From Symbiodinium natans (Eukaryota; Sar; Dinophyceae; Suessiales; Symbiodiniaceae): a stretch of DNA of 64,000 bases. The notes beneath the pieces were generated by a model. It did no database searches. It worked only from the letters and a program-made list of their open reading frames with translations, and had not been told where the DNA came from. Made by a program: the position numbers and the translations under genes. Location of the stretch: the NCBI GenBank assembly GCA_905221605.1, contig CAJNDS010001890.1:312001-376000 (forward strand), read 5' to 3'. Positions 55,701-63,454 of the stretch are shown here, one piece after another (the stretch's first letter is position 1; every line of letters begins with the position of its first letter).

Positions 55701-58700
55701 GGAAGGAAGGAAGAGGAACAGAAGGTACCCCAACCAACCGAGTCGTCGACCCTCCCAATGGTTTAGGGTTTAGGGTTTAGGATTCAAGGCTTAGGGCTGT
55801 GGAGTTGTAGGGTTTAGGGTGTAAGGCGTCATGTCTTTAGGAATTGCAGTGGTGCTCCTGCCACAACAAAAAATCTTTGCCACTCTCTACATCCTTTTAT
55901 CCGTTTATCTATGCGTTGCACTAAACCCTAAACCCTAAACCCTACACCCTAAACCCTAAACCCTAAACCCCTAAGGTTGTACCCTTGGGTTTAGGGGACC
56001 CAGTCTTTGAAATTTCTGAGACATATTAGGGGCACATTACGGGCGACCTTTAGGAGTAATTACAACCTTAGGGGTACGAGTCTTAATCGCTTGATTTCAG
56101 GACCTTTGCCTTAAAGTATGGCAGAATGAAGCGCCGGGCCTCAACAACAGAGGCCGCCAATCCCAAAGCCTCCACACCTGAAGTCCCAACTCCTCCACGT
56201 TTCTAGTTTAGGTTTGGTTTAGGGTTTAGGGCTTATAGTTTTGAGTTGAGGGTTTATTCGGGTTTAGTTTAGGGCGAGCTGGCCTGTGTCACCGCCACGC
56301 GCATGTCGTGCATGTAGCCTGAGCTGGCCATGTGGGGTGTCCATTTTGTCAGCTGGCCGGCTGCTTCAGGGTTTAGGGTTTAGGGTTTAGGGTTTAGGGT
56401 CTAGGGTCTAGGGTTTAGGGTTTAGTACACCCTAAACCCGATGTCCTAAAACCCTAAACTCAAAAAACCTAAAACCCTATAATAGCGCTAAATCCCTAAA
56501 ACCCTAAAACGCCACACCCAAACCCTAAAAACCCTGCACCCTTAACACCCAAAACCCCAACGGGGTTTGCGGTTTCTGTGGGGTTGAGGGACGTATACTT
56601 ATAGGCTTTAGTGTTGAGGGCCCTCCTTTTTTGCCACCTCGGAAGAAAGCTCCGGCAGCAGGACCCTACATCCAGGCCCCACTGCAACCTAAATCCTCAA
56701 CTCTGAACATTCACATCAAAACCCGAAACCCCATAACCCCTATACTTATACTCAATCCCTAAACCCTAAACCCTAAACCCTAAACCCTAAACGCGAAACC
56801 CTAAACCCTAAACCCTAAACCCTAAACCCTAAACCCTAAACCCTACTCACCCCTACAAGTGAATCTTCCATGAGCTTGAGATCCTGACAAACCCCTAAGC
56901 TCCGAAGCCGGCATCGTCGAAGCTTGTGGTTTAGGGTTTAGGGTTTAGGGTTTAGGGTTTAGGGTTTAGGGTTTAGGGTTTAGGGCTTGGGGTTCAGGTT
57001 TTAGGGTTTAGGATTTCGGAGGCCTTTTCTTGGGTGGAGGGAGCTCCGTACAAGGGGGTTTTCGAATCCTCCACCCAGGAAACCAAAGCCGACAGTCGAG
57101 TTACTTTTGTTCTTCTTAGACCCCAAACAATAAAATGCCTAAACCCTAGACCCTAGACCCTATAGACCCTAGCCCCTAGACCCTAAACCCTATAAACCCT
57201 TTAAACCCTAAACCCTCGACGCCTTCTAAGGCTTGTAGCGTTGGAGGTGCTTCTGTAGTCTTCCCCGAAGGGCCCATGTACCTTATTATTATACTCTTGG
57301 CCCCCAAAGTCCCTACGTAGGAAGTACCTTTAAGGCCCGAGTATTCCCTGTTTAGGAACCCTAAACCCTAAACCCTAAACCCTAAACCCTAAACCCTAAA
57401 CCCTAAACCTCAAACCCTATTTGGGTACATGGACCCTTATGGGGGAGTTTCTGGACGCAGGCCAAGTCTCACTCCGCAAGGCGGCGGTGGAGATCCCAGA
57501 AGGAGTCAGCGCTGACGGTTGCAAGGTTCAGGGTTTAGGGTTTAGGGTTTGGGGTTTAGTGATGGTTTAGGGTTTAGGGTTTGGGGTTTAGGCTTTGGGG
57601 TTTAGGGTTTGGGGTTTAGAGTTGCTTGTGAGGTTTCAGGGTTACGTGTCGCTGCTCACCACAAACTTGCAAACCGGAATCCTGAGCCTTAACATCATGC
57701 TTGTTTTTGTTTTAAATGTCTTTGAAGGGGTTCTACATTCTCTGTACACAGACTCTCCACATTCCAGATGTACTCAGAGTCTCCCCAGAAGAGTTTCACT
57801 TCGGTAGTGGGTTCTTACGGATCCTCCTCACCAGTAGCCCTGAAGAAGCGTGTTTAGAAGCTTCCAGGCCTGGGGTTTAGGGTTTAGGGTTTAGGGTTTA
57901 GGGTTTAGGGTTTAGGGTTTAGGGTTTAGGGTTTAGGGTTTAGGGTTCAGTGTTTGGGGTTTGGAGTTTCGGCCACCTTCATCTAGCCCTCCTTGCTCTC
58001 AGCGCAAGTGGGGCGCTGGTGTCTAGGCATATAGGGCTCAAAGACTAATGGTTAAGCATTACAGACTCACTATATAACAAAAGATACCTATCCCCCCCCC
58101 CCCCCCCCCCCCCCCAACCCCCCCCCACCCACCCAACCCCCCCCACCCACCCAACCACCCCCACCCACCCCACCCCACCCCCAGCCAGGGGAAAAACAAC
58201 GGCATGCCCAAAAATCCATTTAAAACAACAACGGCAACGAAACAACGGCAACGCGTAACGCGCGTTTCCGTCGCGAAACGGCATCTTCAAAGAAAAAGGG
58301 TAGACAGAAAGAAGTCTGGAAGGCAACTCTGACCCTAAGGGTCCATGTACCTAAATATGCGTTACTTGGGCCTTAAAGTATTTCCTGCTCAGAGGATATA
58401 ATCATAAGGTACATGGACCCTTAGGGACCCTAAACCCTATGCCCTAACCCTAAACCCTAAACCCTAAACCCTGAACCCTAAACCCTAAACCCTAAACCCT
58501 AAACCCTAAACCCTAAACCCTAAACCCTAAACCCTGAACCCTGAACCCTAAACCCTAATCCTAAACCCTAAACCCTAAACCCTAAACCCTAAACCCTAAA
58601 CCCTAAACCCTAAACCCTAAACCCTAAACCCTAAACCCTAAACCCTAAACCCTAAACCCTAATCCCAAACCCTAAACCCTTAGCATAAGCCCCATAATGA

Positions 58701-58825
58701 GGTAAAATCGTGTGAAGTCCACAAAAGGCCACGTTGTCAGCAAGGAGGAAGTCGCACCCAGCAGTCGGCACCGATGGACGCACACCAGAAAGAACCATGG
58801 AAAGCCACCCCCGTTACCGACCCGT
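33695..58825 (-). CDS. Shredded KCNH/EAG-like voltage-gated channel gene, about 50 exons
   Basis: Exons of 20-148 nt, picked by AG acceptor, GT/GC/GA donor and continuous phase, cover about 13% of 25 kb (about 3.3 kb coding). The C-terminal half is a six-helix channel: pre-S1/S1 at 46490-47004, S2-S3 at 44551-44808, S4 at 42557-43417, S4-S5 linker and S5 at 40337-41795, pore at 38026-39063, S6 at 36042-36113, C-linker at 35256-35341, tail to 33695. Channels of this family conduct K+ (or Na+/K+) across membranes under voltage control. The N-terminal half (47.8-58.8 kb) has two further hydrophobic exons and could be a separate gene, but phases run on through most joins. No start codon was fixed. 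On the plus strand each exon has CCCTAAA-type arrays on its left and TTTAGGG-type arrays on its right. Confidence 0.8.
35256..35341 (-). CDS. Channel gene, C-linker exon
   Basis: Exon after CCCTAAACAG, reading [19 protein letters not shown] then IPTGLLGQ, and ending at the donor GTTAGGG. LRRFLRQ is the C-linker following S6. A cyclic-nucleotide-binding domain was not found downstream. Confidence 0.85.
36042..36113 (-). CDS. Channel gene, S6 exon
   Basis: 72 nt after CCCTAAATCAG|G, reading [20 protein letters not shown] then VHGR to a GA donor. S6 lines the channel pore. The acceptor is made of a telomere-like unit. [14 protein letters not shown] is, to my recollection, typical of dinoflagellate channels of this class. 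Confidence 0.9.
36290..36460. mobile_element. Fold-back element, family II
   Basis: Internally repeated (ATAACTGTACGTATAAGCCCC, twice with changes), ending ACCCATGAACCTCCAAGT. Its inverted partner ACTTGGAGGTTCATGG starts the related element at 34868. Another copy at 41893-42032. All lie in channel introns. Confidence 0.6.
36718..37028. repeat. 53-bp direct repeat, 258 bp apart
   Basis: AAGGGCTTACGCAGTAAGGC...CTCCAGGAATC at 36718-36770 recurs at 36976-37028 with one difference (CT to CC near the start). The segment between is unique and T/A-richer. It lies in the intron before S6. Confidence 0.85.
37129..39850 (-). CDS. Channel gene, pore-region exons with GMGN filter
   Basis: Exon about 39780-39850 reads [15 protein letters not shown], 39571-39599 [10 protein letters not shown], 39012-39063 [17 protein letters not shown], and 38026-38067 [14 protein letters not shown]. 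The last two join in phase 0 (ACA|GTAAGC, GGCTCAG|CAG), giving RAWASTQGMGNTE. This matches the pore helix plus filter of EAG/KCNH channels (SVGFGN), with GMG for GFG/GYG. Exons 37724-37765 and 37304-37357 are coding-like, but may be spurious. Exon 37129-37190 reads [17 protein letters not shown] and enters S6 in phase 2. A segment at about 39225-39320 and another at 39471-39520 could be further exons. Confidence 0.65.
40337..41795 (-). CDS. Channel gene, S4-S5 linker and S5 exons
   Basis: Exon about 41738-41795 reads [17 protein letters not shown]. Exon 41040-41101 reads [17 protein letters not shown]. Exon 40337-40396 (after CCGGAAG|G) reads [28 protein letters not shown] is the S5 end of the family. 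Donor choice at 41738 versus 41747 leaves one residue open. Exon 40337-40396 ends at AAG|GCACC. Confidence 0.85.
42357..42457. mobile_element. Fold-back element, family I copy
   Basis: TAAGGGTCCATGTACTTAAA faces AAGGTACATGGGCCC; a second right-end fragment (AAGGTACATGGACCCTTAGG) lies at 42507-42530 beyond a short telomere-like array. Confidence 0.8.
42557..43417 (-). CDS. Channel gene, S4 voltage-sensor exons
   Basis: Exon 43328-43417 (after TTGTCAG|G) reads [15 protein letters not shown], then [13 protein letters not shown] to an AG|GC donor. Exon 42557-42578 reads VMRVLRL and joins KLSQI of the next exon through a GA donor. Together: [19 protein letters not shown], i.e. positive charges or Gln exactly every third residue (R..R..R..Q..R..R..K). 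This is a textbook S4, and it forms only after two introns are removed. Confidence 0.9.
43547..43652. mobile_element. Fold-back element, family IV
   Basis: Ends TTGGGATTTCCCCCGTATAC and the inverted TAAGCGGCAACATCCCAA; the interior carries inverted AGTCCTTAATAAGGATTATAG. Lies in the 1.13-kb intron between the S3 and S4 exons. Sister copy 53220-53322; a half copy at 46670-46706. Confidence 0.8.
44235..44339. mobile_element. Fold-back element, family I copy, opposite orientation
   Basis: AGGGTCCATGTACCTCATT faces TTTAGGTACATGAACCCTCA; the interior order is reversed relative to 50952-51059. Confidence 0.8.
44551..44808 (-). CDS. Channel gene, S2-S3 exons split by a fold-back intron
   Basis: Exon 44700-44808 reads [33 protein letters not shown]. 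Exon 44551-44587 reads [12 protein letters not shown]. The motif (F/Y)WxxDIxxxFLTG...IAxxYLKTWFxxD is diagnostic for S2-S3 of KCNH/CNG/HCN channels. The 112-nt GA-AG intron between them is a fold-back element. The next join (phase 0, GA donor) leads to [15 protein letters not shown]. Confidence 0.9.
44588..44699 (-). mobile_element. Fold-back element forming a complete intron (introner-like)
   Basis: This 112-nt intron begins GACC CTTGGGAACCAAATGAACCC and ends GGGTTCATTTAGTCCCAAG (minus sense), so its ends are inverted repeats of about 20 nt. It splits LK|TWFF exactly. GAC stands at the donor and again just after the acceptor, as a target duplication would. Related copies: 52554-52668 (also intronic) and degenerate ones near 53710-53830 and 50113-50275. 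Confidence 0.8.
44967..46039 (-). CDS. Channel gene, S1-S2 loop exons
   Basis: Exons 45968-46039 ([19 protein letters not shown]), 45755-45822 ([18 protein letters not shown]), 45558-45628 ([20 protein letters not shown]) and 44967-45038 ([20 protein letters not shown]). Phases fit at each join with GT donors. The loop is longer than usual for the family. A 25-nt candidate exon at 46134-46158 (VTEELHG) has good sites but breaks phase, and was left out. Confidence 0.6.
45255..45378. mobile_element. Fold-back element, family V
   Basis: CATGGGCGGCTGTCAAAATT at the left is inverted as ATTTTGACAGCCACCCACATG at the right. Lies in the intron 45039-45557. The S3-S4 intron starts with a related GTGTGAGTTTTGACAGCC sequence. 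Confidence 0.75.
46490..47004 (-). CDS. Channel gene, pre-S1 and S1 exons
   Basis: Exon 46901-47004 follows CATATTTCAG|G and reads [18 protein letters not shown] then LCFLANC. It ends at a GTTAGGG donor in phase 1. Exon 46490-46548 follows CCCTACGAAACAG and continues in frame with [20 protein letters not shown] to an AG|GC donor. The pattern NPxGxxRxxWDLL then DxIxxPLQ is the usual entry into S1 of KCNH/CNG-type channels. Confidence 0.85.
47757..54173 (-). CDS. Channel gene, exons 14-26
   Basis: Exons: 54085-54173, 53421-53480, 52988-53084, 52222-52288, 51685-51769, 51074-51139, 50617-50676, 49976-50065, 49425-49508, 48954-49006, 48220-48286, 47854-47893, 47757-47776. Sequence samples: [32 protein letters not shown]; a membrane segment [116 protein letters not shown]. 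Most joins keep phase; those around 53480, 49976-49508 and 47757-47004 are open. GTTTAGGG donors close the exons ending at 54085, 53421, 52222, 49976 and 47854. Confidence 0.55.
50952..51059. mobile_element. Fold-back element, family I
   Basis: Ends CAGGGTCCATGTACCT and AGGTACTTGGACCCTCAGGG are inverted repeats. Interior CTTGGGCC and GGCCCAGG are also inverted. Other copies: 35466-35562, 42357-42457, 44235-44339, 58332-58428, and more diverged at 38268-38376 and 38412-38497. All lie in predicted introns of the channel gene. Confidence 0.85.
53220..53322. mobile_element. Fold-back element, family IV, second copy
   Basis: TTTGGGATGCTCCCCCTTAT at the left is inverted as AAGGTGAACATCCCAAA at the right. 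Lies in the intron 53085-53420 of the channel gene. Confidence 0.8.
54468..58825 (-). CDS. Channel gene, N-terminal exons 1-13
   Basis: Exons: 58678-58825, 57832-57869, about 57483-57511, 57214-57252, 56851-56922, 56622-56681, 56280-56360, 56104-56177, 55581-55625, 55409-55514, 55068-55102, 54751-54796, 54468-54510. All join in frame without a stop. Exon 1 is hydrophobic ([30 protein letters not shown]), suggesting one or two membrane segments. Later exons read [55 protein letters not shown] and [17 protein letters not shown] (an internal repeat). Donors include GTTTAGGG (exons 1 and 4), GTGAG and several GC. Exon 3 to 4 is the least certain join. A possible exon upstream at 59155-59305 could not be phased. 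Confidence 0.55.
54545..54725. repeat. AGGGTCTA / TCTACATA tract
   Basis: Degenerate TAGGGTCT and AAGGTCTACATA units, apparently telomere-like units with a C substitution, in the intron between exons 12 and 13 of the channel gene. Confidence 0.7.
54815..55010. repeat. Head-to-head telomere-like junction
   Basis: A TTTAGGG-type array (54815-54880) meets a CCCTAAA-type array (54883-55005) at GGGTTTAACTAAACCC. The arms mirror each other even in their variant units (TTTAGGGCGTTTAGGG against CCCTAAACGCCCTAAA). This is the orientation left by end-to-end fusion or by inverted duplication. Confidence 0.85.
57266..57441. mobile_element. Family I fold-back element interrupted by a telomere-like array
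   Basis: The left arm AAGGGCCCATGTACCTTATT and right arm TTTGGGTACATGGACCCTTA are intact. About 60 nt of CCCTAAA units (57356-57411) lies between the interior ...TATTCCCTGTTTAGG and the right arm. The element fills most of the intron between channel exons 3 and 4. Confidence 0.8.
58332..58428. mobile_element. Fold-back element, family I copy in intron 1
   Basis: TAAGGGTCCATGTACCTAAA faces AAGGTACATGGACCCTTAGG, about 97 bp. Confidence 0.85.
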
Positions 58826-59104
58826 CTGTAGGGTTTAGGGTTTAGGGTTTAGGGTTTAGGGTTTAGGGTTTAGGGCTTAGGGTTTAGGGTTTAGGGTTTA
58901 GGGTTTGGGGTTTGGGGTTTGGGGTTTGGGGTTTAGGACCAGGGTTTGAACCTAGGGTTCTGCTTTGCAGTGGATTCAACTTCAGAAGCATTCTGTAGCA
59001 GAATGGTGTAAGGCTCTCATTCCCTCCACCCTAAACCCCAGCCCTAAACCCTAAACCCTAAACCCTAAATCCTAAACCCTAAACCCTAAACAGCCTAAAC
59101 CCCT

Positions 59105-59360
59105 TCATCCCCTCAACCCCCAGCAAGCCCTGAATCCCGCCCTCGCCCGGCCTGGCATGGCGTGGCGAAGCGGCATCGGAGTCTTCGTGGGAACCCTTGG
59201 AGGACTGCCGCGCCATGCCCATGCACAGCGCGGCCAGCTCGGAAGTTTTGCAGCCCGATTACAGGCTCGAGCCAGGCGCACAGGGGCCAAGATGGGCGCA
59301 ACTCGCCCCAAACCCGAAACCCTGAACGCTAAACCCGACATCCTTGTGGTTTAAGACTTG
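59105..59360. other. GC-rich coding-like island, strand unclear
   Basis: Open in several frames on both strands (plus: GIGVFVGTLGGLPRHAH; minus: LEPVIGLQNFRAGRAVHGHG). It could be the first exon of the channel gene on the minus strand, but no splice phase fits exon 1. Confidence 0.3.
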
Positions 59361-59383
59361 TATAGAGCTTTGGGGAGCAAGGC

Positions 59384-60036
59384 ATGATGAACATTCATCA
59401 AGGTCTGCAGATCGGCTTGAGTCTTTCCTGCGCGTTTCTCGGTTTCTGGGCTTCTTCTAGTCCCCCCCTCATGGCCTTGAGCCACGGAGAGCACACGCTC
59501 GGCGGGAAAGAAGAAGATCTTTCATGTGGGACGCCCAGACAGCAGCCCCACTATAATGAGGGCAGCGGCAGGGCGTTGCGAGGATTTATCCCGCAGCCTC
59601 TGCACATCCCGAAAATGAAAAGTCTTGACAGTCCGGCTTGTTAACTGGCTTCTGATGCTGGTTGGCAATCCTTGGCATGGCAGGCAAGCAATTTTCAGCA
59701 AGGGGAGCCTGTCAGCAAGACTTCAGCATTGTTTTTGCACCCGGCCCCTCTAATGACATTCGGTATGCTGGTATTGAAAAGCTGCTCTGAGCCTGATGGT
59801 GTACAGGTTGTTCCACCTTTCAGTTTCAGGTTTGCCTTTATTGAGGGCTTCGGGTCCGAACACGATGCGGAAGGGACGGGACAAGAGGGCGTGGGTGCTC
59901 CTGAAGTCCACCTCCGTAGTCTAGAAGCCCCTGCTAAAATGGCACAGGAACTTCCGGATTCAAGAACATTTCAACAACATGACATGAACAATGGAAACAC
60001 CACCCCCGTCACGCGACAACTCGCTCTAGGTCTGTC
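59384..60036. other. Spacer between the channel and membrane-protein genes
   Basis: Non-repetitive. Two plus-strand frames (59384-59644 and 59672-60040) exist, but they lack splice context, and all other genes are on the minus strand. Probably 3' flanking sequence of the gene at 60.0-62.3 kb. Confidence 0.4.
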
Positions 60037-62256
60037 TTAAACGCCCCTTTCGCAGCCCTTCGCGCACCAGCGAAACCTTTTGATGGCCGAGAGACGAGCT
60101 GCACCAGGCTCTTTCTGCTCCGCGCCTTCGTCTTCATCATCAGTCTTTTTGCTGGGTTTCGGGTTTAGGGTTTAGGGTTAGGGTTTAGGGTTCATGCGCA
60201 AGTTGGCAGAGTATTGCTTCCAACGAGCCTCTCTGACGACATTGGGTAGGCTGGTCAGATCTCGAATCCGACCTAGGCTTCTGGTCCATGTTGTGGGCAT
60301 CCCTGTTTAACCGTGAGCCTACACAATCTGCCTGGTAGCATAGAACGCCTCCGGATTTACGATTCTGCGAAGATTGAAAATCCAAACTGCATCACTTCAA
60401 CCTTTAACCCGAATCCCTGACCCAATCCTTGACCCTTCCTAGGTTTAGTTTCGACTAAGGCACAGAATTTTCGGCAAAACTCTCCGGCGCCTGCTGAAAG
60501 CTGAGCTCCGAGTCGTTGGAGGATCCGCCTTGATCAGGAGCCTCCTGAGCCTGCTGCAGCTCATCGTTGGCATCCCCGGAGACCTTGGGCGCAAGAGGCT
60601 ACAGACGGCTCCTGCTCACAATTCTTGATATTTGTGTGTTCATGCAAAAACCTGTCGCAAACTCCGATTTGAGGTATTCTACGCTTGCAAAATCAATTGG
60701 CTTCAAACCGTTTCGAGAAGCGGCGGTCGCAGGGAGCTCATCATCGCCATCCTTGCGCGCTTGACTATCAGGTACGCTGTGACTCTATGATGCGTCTAGC
60801 AAATTTTCGTTCAGGGCTACAGCCGCAGAAGAGGGGGTCCTTCTTGAGCTCGTCGATTCTGATGCTCACAACATCAGGGCAAGCCACATCTGTACCGAAA
60901 TTGTCCATATCGAGCTCCAGGTCGCAGATTCTGACGGCATAACCTGCCAGCCGTATTTGCCCTCAGACTGCAATGAACCTGAAGCCTGGGCCCTGCGTCT
61001 AAAAGATGCCTCTGTTCAATGCCGAGCCTGCAAATAGCCATGTGCTTAGCAGAAGGCTGCCAAACTGGGTCACGAGCTGACCGGCTGTTTGGGCTGCGTA
61101 CAGCATGGCATAGGCAGTGATGCACGCGCAGAAGAACGTTTCTGAGCGTCTCTCTGCCTGAGCTGCGGCAAGGCCCGCAGCCAGTGAACATGAATATCTT
61201 TGTGCTTTGGGGCTGTGACACAAGCGAAAACTCGGTGAGAAAAGGGGTCCCTCACCTCAGAGAAACCTCACGAAACAATTGCCTAGCTTCTTCTATGAAC
61301 TCCAGGAGGTCCTCCCGCAGCAGGCCTCGCCCCACACTCTCCCGTATCGCCTGCACGGACATGCGCGATATTTGGAAGAGTCATAGCAATAGCAAAAAGA
61401 GACTATGCAAAGCTCGCAGCAGCCATACATACTGTAGAACATGGTAGAACCGTAGAACCTCGAAAGCATAAATCTGTCATTATACGAAACACACCTCCAA
61501 GCGGGCCTGCCGGAGGTTCCAAGGGGGCAAGACGGCCAATTGCTTAAGAGCACTGCGAGTCACGATGAAGGCCGTGACGGAAGCAAAAGCGTAATGCTTT
61601 GCGGACAGCACATCGCTGAGTGTCTTGACGTCGAGGCCGATGTCCAAAATCAGCAACGCCAGTGTTTGGAGCAGCCCTCCTCCTTGCCAAGGCCAGGCGA
61701 GAAGGACGACGGGCCGGAGACTGGGATCCACGTCGCGGAATCTAGACGGCAGCGGCTGCTTCTGAAGCAGCTCCTCTATCGCCTGCTGTGCTCTTGTCCT
61801 TTTGGCCTGCGCACGCTGCTTCCTGATAGTCACATCGAGCCACGGGAGCCGGTGCTGCACACAGCCGATCGCGGGGACCAAGAGCTGAACACAGTTTGCA
61901 AGCAATGCGCAGAGCAGACATGTAGAGTACAGGATGAGGAGACCTGGAAGGACACGGTATATCACCGTGGTGAAAATGTCAGCTGCTGTGATATCTGGTG
62001 GGGCCCATCTAAATAGCCAATCATCGGCAAGCTTGCTATTTGTCCACACATCGCCTTTTGCACTGGTCCATTCAAAAAGGATGGGGTTGACCACATTCTC
62101 GCAGAGCCACTTTAGGGGCTCAGCGAGGTCTCCTTCAGAGGAACCTTGAAATAAACCTTGAGCGGCAACGAAGTTCGCGACAAAGAACCCTGAGAGGGCC
62201 ACTGTTCGAAGAAGGGCAGCAGCCTGACTGGATGCACTCTGGTTCGTCTGAACCAT
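60037..62256 (-). CDS. Multi-pass membrane protein, seven or more exons
   Basis: Exons: 61495-62256, 61256-61350, 61028-61212, about 60785-60943, about 60670-60780, 60467-about 60590, about 60194-60240, 60037-60151. ATG 62256 follows CTTTCAG. The first three joins are exact: GAG|GTGTGT to GTGCAG|G, GAG|GTGAGG to TGTCACAG, and GCAG|GCTCGG to CTGGCAG|G. Hydrophobic segments: LLRTVALSGFFVANFVAA, VLPGLLILYSTCLLCALLAN, LALLILDIGLDV, FASVTAFIVTRSAL and ITAYAMLYAAQTAG. The middle (DIGLDV...RGLLREDLLEFIEEA) faintly recalls XK-related proteins, which is only a hint. The C-terminus is acidic/Gln-rich (DANDELQQAQEAPDQGG). The gene may stop at TAG 60455, or continue through an 87-residue-scale basic tail to TAA 60037. 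Confidence 0.7.
60152..60193 (-). other. Putative 42-nt intron made of CCCTAAA units
   Basis: Minus sense: CAT|GAACCCTAAACCC ... CGAAACCCAG|C. Removing it joins QYSANLR to KKTDDEDEGAEQKE in one frame. A GA donor is required; without splicing the frame stops in the repeat. Confidence 0.45.
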
Positions 62257-63450
62257 TTCTGGACCTCTTGAATAACTGAAAGCTTGCATAAGCCCGTAAA
62301 TGTAGCAGTCAGCTTAAATAAAGCACGAGCCAGCTGAAACCCTCAACCTGTCAGTGCCCTGTAGCACACCGCAAGCATGCCAGTTCGTCTCTAGGCAGGG
62401 CAGATGTCTGTCATCCTGACTTGCCCAGCGCAAGTGCTATGTCGTTGCGATCGTGCTCCCTTCAGTAACTGGAGGTGGCGCCGCACTTCTGGATTCGGGT
62501 GTTGTTTAAGATTTTTGGCTTTTGTGCGACTTCTCAACACCCACATTCCTTCCGGGGTAGGCGAAAACTTCTTTCCAGATGATGGTCATTCTGTGGTGGT
62601 CCGTGCTCCTTTTAGGGTATATAGGGCCCATCTTTGTCCGAATAGTCAGGGTGTCCGGTTGCCTAGTGGGCACTCCTGCTAAAGCTTTGGATCCCGTTAG
62701 CCTGCACTGTTGAAGAATTCGCATTGGCGCTGGAAGTTTTAGATGCCAGATGCTGGCACGAAACAGCACTCAAATGGACAAACAAAATGATGGCTGACAG
62801 CAGACTAAGCGCGGGTAAGAAAGCCCCCGGGGGCCCGAACCCTAGGGTTTCCGGCATGCAAAACGGCTAGGGGTTCAGGAAAAATCCTGGACTTTAAGCA
62901 CGACAATACGTTTGAAAAAAAACTTGCTCTGGGACCTGGTTTGGCAACCATTTTTTGGAGCAATTTCTGGGCGACATTCTGGAAACCATGAATTTAAGCT
63001 TTCGAGAAATTGTCACTGCTGGCCGCTGTCAAAGCTGGATTTGGAAGGTCTTGACCTCACTCACAAATCGTTTCGATTCTAAGGTTCAGTTTCAAGGGCC
63101 TTTTGGTTGTACGGGATGATCATCCGCGTGTTTTTTTCGATGTAAATCCTGGGATTTCGAGTTGCGCTTCAAGGCACTGTTTGGGAATGACTGAAAACCC
63201 CTGCCTCAGGCCCTCAGACTGCACATGTTTTGTTTGTACTTAATCTGGACACATTGACTTTGTCGGGCTTAGGTTTAGGGTATAGGCTAGGGTTTCAAAC
63301 TTCGCACGTGTTCCTGTCACAACGGTGCACCATCATGCTTTTCCCCTCGGAAACGGCCAGGGCATTATGGAATTTGGAAGCTGAGCAAAAACAGCGTCTT
63401 GACCTGGGCAATTTGGTGTTGAGGGCTTAGGGCCCTACAAATGCTTCCCT
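62257..63450. other. Upstream region of the membrane-protein gene
   Basis: Ordinary non-repetitive sequence with one short TTTAGGG-like patch (63268-63290). No gene supported on either strand. Confidence 0.5.
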
Positions 63451-63454
63451 TCAG

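Larger units (their letters stand above)
33780..59100. repeat. Telomere-like arrays bracketing the channel exons
   Basis: More than 60 arrays of TTTAGGG or CCCTAAA, from 2 to about 30 units, e.g. 35345-35455, 35920-36025, 40675-40813, 43449-43540, 46800-46898, 47024-47110, 48302-48432, 52850-52975, 54192-54302, 57868-57948, 58440-58677. Variant units (CTTAGGG, TCTAGGG, TTCAGGG, TTTGGGG) are locally clustered. Where an exon is recognised, the plus-strand array to its left is CCCTAAA and that to its right is TTTAGGG. Confidence 0.9.
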
